Assembly (NCBI GenBank): GCA_023623095.1
Contig: JAMNXX010000015.1
Coordinates: forward strand, 1-5,431
Origin: Bacillota bacterium
GTDB lineage: Bacteria; Bacillota; Clostridia; Peptostreptococcales; Thermotaleaceae
Length of the DNA stretch: 5,431 bases
Direction of reading: 5' to 3'
Shown here: piece by piece, positions 1 to 3,931 of the stretch
Numbering within the stretch: position 1 is the first letter of the stretch
Layout: each line of letters opens with the position of its first letter
Position numbers and translations under genes: made by a program
Notes under the pieces: model-generated
What the model was told of the DNA's origin: nothing
The model's input: the letters and a program-made list of their open reading frames with translations, nothing else
The model's database searches: none

Positions 1-1389
1 TATTTGCTTCCCCATCCTCCTATTTTGTTAAAAGAAATAGGAAGAGGAGAGGAAAAAAAAGCGCAGCGGACGATTCATGGGATGCAGGAAGTTGCCAAAG
101 ATATTCGGCAAAAAGAGCCGGGTGTCATTATTTTGATTACGCCTCATGGTCCGGTTTTTCAAGATGCGATTGCAATTTTGGCGAGGGAAGAGTTAAAAGG
201 AGATTTCTCTAATTTTGGAGCAGGGGAAGTTCGTTTTGTTAAGAAAAATCATTTAGAACTGGTGGAGAGGATCAAAGAATATGCACATGATGAAGGGATC
301 TGGTGTGCGCTGGTAGATCCGGATATAGAAAAGCAATATCATATTTCCAGCGATTTAGATCATGGCGTGATGGTTCCGCTGTATTTCATTGATCAAGAAT
401 ATACGGACTATCAAATCGTGCATATTACATATGGACTTTTGCCCGGCGAAGAGCTCTATCAATTTGGAATATGTATTCAGAAAGCGATTCAAGATGTGCA
501 GGAAGATGCCGTTGTTATTGCTAGTGGAGATTTATCCCACCGATTAACAAAGGATGCGCCAGCGGGATATCATCCGAAGGGAAAAGAATTTGACGAAACG
601 CTTATCCGTAGCCTTGCAGAATGGAAAATAGAAAGATTATTTTCTTTGCCTTGGGAGCTATGCAGAGATGCGGGGGAATGTGGACTGCGTTCTGTCCAGA
701 TCATGCTGGGGAGCTGTGATGGGTACGAAGTACAGCCGGAGATCTTGTCTTATGAAGGGCCATTTGGTGTTGGATATGGTGTCGCAAAGATTGGGATCGG
801 AGAATTTCATGATAGCAGAAAAATGTTTTCCCGATTGAAAAAAAGCCGCATGGAACGATTGAAGGCGATCCGAGCTGCTGAAGATGAATATGTCCGGTTG
901 GCACGAGAGGCTTTAGAGACTTATGTAAAATATGGGGAAAGAATAGAAGTGCCCAAAACAATAAGTGAAGAAATGATTCGTGAAAGAGCAGGGGTGTTCG
1001 TATCTTTAAAGAAAGCTGGAGAATTGAGGGGGTGTATCGGAACCATTCAGCCGACAACGGAAAATATTGCTGCGGAAATTATTCGAAATGCGATTCATGC
1101 AGGGACTCAGGATCCTAGATTTTATCCGGTAGAAGAGGGCGAGTTAGACCAATTGATTTATTCAGTGGATGTATTGAAAGACCCTGAGCCGATTAACGGA
1201 TTGGAAGAACTGGATGTAAAACGATATGGGGTGATTGTTCAGAGCAAAGGGAAAACAGGGCTATTGCTTCCCAATTTGGATAATGTAAACACAGTAGAAG
1301 AGCAGGTTTCGATTGCTTTGCAGAAGGCAGGAATCCGTCCGGGTGAAAGCTATCGTCTACAGCGATTTGAAGTAATTCGCCACGATTAA
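1..1389 (+). CDS. amrA: AmmeMemoRadiSam fusion protein: LigB/Memo-like domain plus AMMECR1 domain (5' partial)
   Basis: The reading frame is open from base 1 to TAA at 1387-1389. The TTG at 4 is probably internal: the protein begins inside the family's N-terminal strand (Y-L-L-P-H-P-P), so only a few residues and the true start are missing. Residues are counted from codon 1-3. Residues 1 to about 266 resemble the class III extradiol dioxygenase LigB/Memo fold, with candidate metal or active-site histidines at H5 (PHPP), H49 (TPHGP), H121 (LDHG) and H180 (GDLSH). After a charged linker, residues about 287-462 form an AMMECR1 domain with the diagnostic LRGCIG motif at 342-347. The fusion joins AmmeMemoRadiSam components B and A in one chain. 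The reaction is unknown; no dioxygenase activity should be assumed. There is no signal peptide or membrane segment in the visible part, so it is probably cytosolic. The radical SAM partner lies 0.9 kb downstream. The domain call is strong; the symbol follows the AMMECR1 component. Confidence 0.9.
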   Translation, partial: YLLPHPPILLKEIGRGEEKKAQRTIHGMQEVAKDIRQKEPGVIILITPHGPVFQDAIAILAREELKGDFSNFGAGEVRFVKKNHLELVERIKEYAHDEGIWCALVDPDIEKQYHISSDLDHGVMVPLYFIDQEYTDYQIVHITYGLLPGEELYQFGICIQKAIQDVQEDAVVIASGDLSHRLTKDAPAGYHPKGKEFDETLIRSLAEWKIERLFSLPWELCRDAGECGLRSVQIMLGSCDGYEVQPEILSYEGPFGVGYGVAKIGIGEFHDSRKMFSRLKKSRMERLKAIRAAEDEYVRLAREALETYVKYGERIEVPKTISEEMIRERAGVFVSLKKAGELRGCIGTIQPTTENIAAEIIRNAIHAGTQDPRFYPVEEGELDQLIYSVDVLKDPEPINGLEELDVKRYGVIVQSKGKTGLLLPNLDNVNTVEEQVSIALQKAGIRPGESYRLQRFEVIRHD

Positions 1390-1430
1390 TGAAAATAAAG
1401 CCTGAATATATGAGATAAATTTACATAGAT

Positions 1431-1457
1431 GTATGGGCGGTCAAAGACCGCCCATAC
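1431..1457. repeat. Perfect GC-rich palindrome (12-bp stem, AAA loop)
   Basis: GTATGGGCGGTC at 1431-1442 is the exact reverse complement of 1446-1457, with a 3-base AAA loop. It lies 41 bases after the stop of the upstream gene, so it could stall or end transcription, but no T-run follows (GTTAGCGTTTC), so it is not a standard intrinsic terminator. Its right half, GACCGCCCATACGTTA (1446-1461), matches 1601-1616 at 13 of 16 bases, suggesting a dispersed repeat family. Confidence 0.8.
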
Positions 1458-1470
1458 GTTAGCGTTTCAA

Positions 1471-1772
1471 GAGTTGTAGTACGTAGAAGGATTCACGGAA
1501 AGCGGCAGATGTGACTGATAAAAGATTCGATAAGAAAAACCTCTGAAAAATTTCTAAAAATCTGTGTAAACAGCAGGGCGCTGTTGTAGGAGCGATCTTT
1601 GACCGCCCGTACATTCGGTTCGGGCGAGCGTAGCTCGTCCCTACAAAATATATTGGACAGGGCGTTCAGTGGGCAGCGGTAGGATTTTGGGAAATTTTGA
1701 AGAGCTGTTTTTCTCGAATATTTTATTGAAATCAGATGCGCTTTCCGTGAATCTTTCTGTACACTATAATTC
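1471..1772. mobile_element. MITE-like element with long imperfect inverted arms
   Basis: The outer 34 bases of each side (1471-1504 and the reverse complement of 1739-1772) align without gaps. They share a 15-base identical core, GATTCACGGAAAGCG, and differ at seven positions, all transitions. The similarity continues inward with small gaps, so the arms run roughly 1471-1562 and 1683-1772, around a centre of about 120 bases that contains a second small repeat. There is no transposase, so if mobile it would be non-autonomous. I found no convincing target-site duplication, so the exact ends are uncertain. It could alternatively be a large transcribed hairpin or two inverted copies of a short repeat. 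Confidence 0.6.
1584..1646. repeat. Small nested repeat with TTGTAGG...CCTACAA ends
   Basis: TTGTAGGAGCGA (1584-1595) and the reverse complement of 1635-1646 (TTGTAGGGACGA) match at 10 of 12 bases, bounding a 63-base unit. Inside are a CGCCCG/CGGGCG pair (1604-1609 with 1621-1626) and a CGAGC-GTA-GCTCG hairpin (1625-1637). It shares the GACCGCCC-TAC-TT sequence with the palindrome at 1431-1457. It looks like a short palindromic intergenic repeat sitting in the centre of the larger element, perhaps as a nested insertion. Copy number in the genome cannot be judged here. Confidence 0.55.
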
Positions 1773-1815
1773 AAATAGCAGTTTAAAACCGTTCCCTATA
1801 GTTTATAAAGAAAAA

Positions 1816-1897
1816 AATTCGCTTGCAATACATAACCGCATATATTCGTAAAGAAAAGCGAATTCCTTGTCAGGAAGAGCGTTCTTTACGAATATAT
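1816..1897. repeat. 16-bp perfect inverted repeat with a competing upstream pairing
   Basis: ATATATTCGTAAAGAA (1840-1855) is the exact reverse complement of 1882-1897. The 26-base interval carries its own TTCCT/AGGAA stem (1863-1867 with 1872-1876). In addition, AATTCGCTT at 1816-1824 is the exact reverse complement of AAGCGAATT at 1856-1864, which lies inside the loop of the main stem. The arrangement is therefore pseudoknot-like, or offers two alternative pairings. It lies immediately left of the DnaA-box cluster. It could be a structured RNA, a protein-binding palindrome or a repeat remnant. Confidence 0.6.
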
Positions 1898-1916
1898 AAG
1901 GAACTTTCTGAATGAA

Positions 1917-2142
1917 TAATGCACAATGCTTATTCAGCCTGTGGATAAGATGTGAATAAAAAAATGCGCATCTTCTGAAGTTAAGTAAAATCAATCGGTA
2001 GATGCATCTAAACTTATCCACAAACTTGTCCAGAGGTTGCAATTTTATGAAAATGGATGATGTGGATAAATATAAAAAAACGCTGAAACCTATACAAAAT
2101 ACAAGATAAAATTTCTACATGGATAAACACAGATTGTCCACA
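1917..2142. promoter_or_regulatory. DnaA-box cluster (origin-like or DnaA-titration locus)
   Basis: Four exact matches to the DnaA box TTATNCACA occur within 130 bases: 1940-1948 (- strand, TTATCCACA), 1951-1959 (- strand, TTATTCACA), 2014-2022 (+ strand, TTATCCACA) and 2061-2069 (- strand, TTATCCACA). Two one-mismatch boxes flank them: TAATGCACA at 1917-1925 and TTGTCCACA at 2134-2142, both +. Four exact sites in so short a span are far above chance. DnaA binds such boxes to start replication, to regulate promoters or to be sequestered. An AT-rich stretch follows, as at origins, but no dnaA, dnaN, rpmH or plasmid replication gene is visible and both flanking genes point the same way. Box recognition is firm; function is inferred. 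Confidence 0.75.
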
Positions 2143-2270
2143 TTAACATAATTTTGGATAGATTCTTATGGGGATATAGGATCAGCATTAATTATTCTAA
2201 ATTTTTAGGAAATAAAAGCAGGGTAATTCAATTAATTATCAAATAATATATAAATAGAAAGAGGCTTTTT
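2143..2270. other. AT-rich stretch after the DnaA boxes, upstream of amrS
   Basis: Bases 2161-2280 contain 29 G or C in 120 (about 24%), well below the flanking genes. The stretch is rich in ATTAATTAT-type runs. It may be the unwinding segment of an origin-like element or simply the promoter and leader region of the radical SAM gene. Both weak promoter candidates (TTGGAT 2154-2159 with TATAGG 2175-2180; TATAAA 2249-2254) have poor spacing or a poor -35. Confidence 0.4.
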
Positions 2271-2276
2271 AGAAAA

Positions 2277-2287
2277 AAGGAGAGAGG
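2277..2287 (+). promoter_or_regulatory. Ribosome binding site of amrS
   Basis: AAGGAGAGAGG is a strong purine-rich Shine-Dalgarno sequence. It could serve TTG at 2288 (5 bases after AAGGAG) or ATG at 2297 (9 bases after the second AGAGAGG part). The ATG is preferred because the protein then begins MKEALFY, as is usual in the family. Confidence 0.65.
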
Positions 2288-2296
2288 TTGTATGGG

Positions 2297-3280
2297 ATGA
2301 AAGAAGCATTATTTTACTGCTCGTTAAAAAATCAACAGGTACAATGCTATCTATGTCCTCATGAATGCCGTATTTCAAATGAAGAATTTGGACAATGCAG
2401 AATGAGAAAGAATGAGAAAGGAAAATTATATAGTCTAAACTACGGAGTCATCATGGCCTATCATCTCGATCCAATCGAGAAAAAACCGCTATACCATTTT
2501 TATCCCGGAAGCAGGATTTTTTCTATCGGAAGTGCCGGCTGCAACTTAAAATGTGAGTTTTGCCAAAACTGGGCTATCGTTCTTGGCCAGCCGTCGGGAA
2601 TCCGCATGACCGCCGAGGAAATTATAGCGATTGCAAAAACGCAAAGCCAAAATATTGGGATTGCCTATACATACAATGAACCCTCGATATGGTATGAATT
2701 CGTTTACGAAACAGCGGTGCTTGCGCATCAAAAGGGATTGAAAAATGTACTCGTTACAAACGGATTTATTCAAAAAGAGCCGCTTAAACAGCTACTTCCC
2801 TATATCGATGCGATGAATATCGATCTCAAAGCCTTTCATGATTCATTCTACCGTGAGATCTGCAATGGAAAACTCGATCCGGTGAAAGAAACAATTCGAA
2901 TCGCTGCAGAGCACTGTCATGTAGAGGTTACCACATTACTGATAGGAGGCATGAATGATTCCATTGAAGAGATAGAGCGCCTAAGCTGCTGGATTGCAGA
3001 AATCCGACCGGATATTCCTCTACACTTGAGCCGATATTTTCCTGCATATCAAATGACTGCCCCTCCGACACCGATACCCGTGTTAACGGCTGCACGGGAG
3101 GAAGCAAAGAAACACCTTCAATATGTTTATATCGGAAATGTTCATAGAGTAGATCGAAATACATACTGCCCCGCTTGTGGTTCTAAAATCGTCGATCGTT
3201 CTTGTATTGTAGAGATTCAAGGGATTGACAGGGAAGGAAAATGCAGCGAGTGTGGGCAAATGCTTTCGATTGTGCGATAA
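2297..3280 (+). CDS. amrS: AmmeMemoRadiSam system radical SAM enzyme
   Basis: A 327-residue protein of the usual length for this family, related to pyruvate formate-lyase activating enzymes. The radical SAM motif CNLKCEFC (C82, C86, C89) should bind the [4Fe-4S] cluster that cleaves S-adenosylmethionine. Ahead of it is a conserved cysteine group (C17, C20, C24, C34; CYLCPHEC then QC). After the barrel a rubredoxin-like or zinc-ribbon tail carries CPAC (291-294) and CSEC (316-319), probably binding a metal. The substrate is unknown; it belongs with the Memo/AMMECR1 fusion upstream, with which it forms the complete AmmeMemoRadiSam set. It is soluble, with no membrane segment. ATG at 2297 is chosen over TTG at 2288, which would add three residues. 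Its + strand is slightly C-richer than G, unlike the strongly G-rich genes on both sides, which may indicate a separate history. Family assignment is very secure. Confidence 0.94.
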   Translation: MKEALFYCSLKNQQVQCYLCPHECRISNEEFGQCRMRKNEKGKLYSLNYGVIMAYHLDPIEKKPLYHFYPGSRIFSIGSAGCNLKCEFCQNWAIVLGQPSGIRMTAEEIIAIAKTQSQNIGIAYTYNEPSIWYEFVYETAVLAHQKGLKNVLVTNGFIQKEPLKQLLPYIDAMNIDLKAFHDSFYREICNGKLDPVKETIRIAAEHCHVEVTTLLIGGMNDSIEEIERLSCWIAEIRPDIPLHLSRYFPAYQMTAPPTPIPVLTAAREEAKKHLQYVYIGNVHRVDRNTYCPACGSKIVDRSCIVEIQGIDREGKCSECGQMLSIVR

Positions 3281-3425
3281 TTGGTTTTTTGGAATAGGGC
3301 AGGCTTCTGTCTGCATATAATGAATTATAGAGATATGGGGAGGAACGCGTTGAAGTGTAGAGACAAAGACTCCGTCTACATCTATAAATCGGGGAGAATG
3401 TTTGAAAAGGTAGGGGAATGGCGGG

Positions 3426-3569
3426 ATGAAAAAATGGCTCCTTTGGATTCTGATATGCATCTTGTGCCTGATCATATTACTATTTGCAGATAACTGCATG
3501 AGAAACGGCGGATTAGAAACCGGGATTGAAAAAGAAAATTCCGGTTTTTATTTTTTACCAAAAGATTGA
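3426..3569 (+). CDS. Possible 47-residue single-pass membrane peptide
   Basis: ATG at 3426 follows AGGGGA (3412-3417) at 8 bases and opens a 47-codon frame to TGA at 3567-3569. The peptide starts with MKKW and then a strongly hydrophobic stretch (residues about 4-20, LLWILICILCLIILLFA), typical of a small membrane protein or uncleaved signal anchor. A short polar tail follows. No lipobox is evident and I recognise no family. Against it, a strong intrinsic terminator (3517-3556) lies inside the last third of the frame, so transcripts ending there would lack the stop codon, and the last residues are simply translated terminator sequence. It is either a real small gene reached by readthrough or a chance frame. 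Confidence 0.35.
   Translation: MKKWLLWILICILCLIILLFADNCMRNGGLETGIEKENSGFYFLPKD
3517..3556 (+). terminator. Intrinsic terminator
   Basis: AAACCGGGATT (3517-3527) pairs with AATTCCGGTTT (3537-3547), an 11-bp stem with one G-T wobble and a 9-base A-rich loop. It is followed by a T-run, TTTTTATTTTTT (3545-3556). It probably ends transcription coming from amrS and insulates the next promoter, whose -35 starts ten bases later. Confidence 0.85.
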
Positions 3570-3583
3570 TAATATTTTAACGA
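3566..3583. promoter_or_regulatory. Rex-like operator
   Basis: TTGATAA-TATT-TTAACGA matches 12 of the 14 defined bases of the Rex consensus TTGTTAA-N4-TTAACAA. Rex is the NADH/NAD+-sensing repressor of fermentation and hydrogenase genes in Gram-positive bacteria. The site contains the whole -35 box of the downstream promoter, an ideal position for repression. That the operon encodes hydrogenase-like redox proteins makes the match more credible. Rex itself is not in the window. Confidence 0.6.
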
Positions 3584-3594
3584 TATAGTATAAT
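3566..3594 (+). promoter_or_regulatory. Sigma-A-type promoter of the hydrogenase-like operon
   Basis: The -35 TTGATA (3566-3571, 5 of 6 consensus) and the -10 TATAAT (3589-3594, 6 of 6) are separated by exactly 17 bases. Transcription should start near 3601, giving a leader of about 79 bases before the ATG at 3680. It lies directly after the terminator at 3517-3556. Confidence 0.85.
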
Positions 3595-3666
3595 GATTTT
3601 AAGAGGAGTACAGCTTGTTTGTCATTTTAGAGAGATATTAAGATAAGCCTGTTTAAAATCAAATGC

Positions 3667-3671
3667 GGGAG
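3667..3671 (+). promoter_or_regulatory. Ribosome binding site of the NuoE-like gene
   Basis: GGGAG at 3667-3671 is 8 bases before ATG at 3680 and 11 before ATG at 3683. It overlaps the in-frame GTG at 3671, which rules out that GTG as the likely start and favours 3680. Confidence 0.65.
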
Positions 3672-3679
3672 TGAATAAA

Positions 3680-3931
3680 ATGATGACGATTCATGTATGT
3701 GTTGGAAGCACCTGCTATTTAAAAGGGTCTTATAACATTATTCATCAGATTCAAAGGATCATTGGTGAAAGAGATTGGGGAGAACAGATAACGGTAAAGG
3801 CTGCTTTTTGCTTAGGAAAATGTACGGATGCAGTTTGTATAAAAATTGATGATGGTCCCATTGTTTCGGTAAAAGAAGAAGAAGTAGAACAATTTATGGA
3901 AGAATGGGTGGCGAGGGGGGTATTGCGTTGA
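3680..3931 (+). CDS. Small NuoE-like [2Fe-2S] ferredoxin-domain protein
   Basis: An 83-residue protein with the thioredoxin-like [2Fe-2S] fold found at the C-terminus of NuoE and HydC-type subunits. The four cluster ligands are visible as C7-X4-C12 (CVGSTC, followed by YLKGS) and C44-X3-C48 (CLGKC). It lacks the N-terminal helical part of full NuoE subunits (about 160 residues), as is usual for the stand-alone version. It probably passes electrons to or from the hydrogenase-like protein encoded directly downstream. The stop codon (TGA 3929-3931) overlaps that gene's TTG start by four bases, so translation is likely coupled. ATG at 3680 is chosen by ribosome binding site spacing; ATG at 3683 is possible. 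It is cytosolic. Expression should come from the promoter at 3566-3594 with the Rex-like operator. Confidence 0.88.
   Translation: MMTIHVCVGSTCYLKGSYNIIHQIQRIIGERDWGEQITVKAAFCLGKCTDAVCIKIDDGPIVSVKEEEVEQFMEEWVARGVLR
3913..3920 (+). promoter_or_regulatory. Ribosome binding site of the hydrogenase-like gene
   Basis: GAGGGGGG inside the end of the preceding gene lies 7 bases before TTG at 3928. The alternative in-frame ATG at 3904 has no well-placed Shine-Dalgarno sequence, so the site decides the TTG start. Confidence 0.65.

Larger units (their letters stand above)
1390..2287. other. Repeat-rich 0.9-kb intergenic region
   Basis: No convincing protein-coding gene lies between the two AmmeMemoRadiSam genes. 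Open frames on either strand here coincide with inverted repeats or DnaA-box sequence, lack good ribosome binding sites and resemble no family I know. From left to right the gap holds a GC-rich palindrome (1431-1457), a MITE-like element (1471-1772), a 16-bp inverted repeat (1840-1897), a DnaA-box cluster (1917-2142) and an AT-rich leader. No U-tract terminator follows the upstream gene. No clear promoter for the radical SAM gene was resolved; the best weak candidate is a TATAAA at 2249-2254 with a poor -35. Confidence 0.75.

Noticed and set aside
1431..1457. Intrinsic terminator for the upstream gene
   Set aside because: The stem is strong but no T-run follows, and the sequence recurs at 1601, fitting a repeat better.
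1493..1774. 93-codon frame on the - strand
   Set aside because: It lies almost wholly within the inverted arms of the MITE-like element, has no recognisable family or ribosome binding site, and repeats explain the open frame.
1669..1851. 60-codon + strand frame
   Set aside because: It runs from the right arm of the repeat into AT-rich intergenic sequence, with low-complexity composition and no family resemblance.
1803..2042. 79-codon - strand frame
   Set aside because: It spans the 16-bp inverted repeat and three DnaA boxes, whose non-coding explanation is stronger; no ribosome binding site was seen.
1840..2280. Firm chromosomal oriC call
   Set aside because: The DnaA boxes and AT-rich stretch fit, but no replication genes are nearby and strand skew stays G-rich on both sides, so it is kept as a hypothesis only.
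3281..3493. 70-codon + strand frame after amrS
   Set aside because: It begins with a TTG directly after the amrS stop without a Shine-Dalgarno sequence, resembles no family, and overlaps the better supported 3426 frame.
3904..3927. ATG at 3904 as start of the hydrogenase-like gene
   Set aside because: It has no well-spaced ribosome binding site and would add a glycine-rich MGGEGGIA stretch; TTG 3928 has GAGGGGGG at 7 bases and gives the usual N-terminus just before the first cluster motif.
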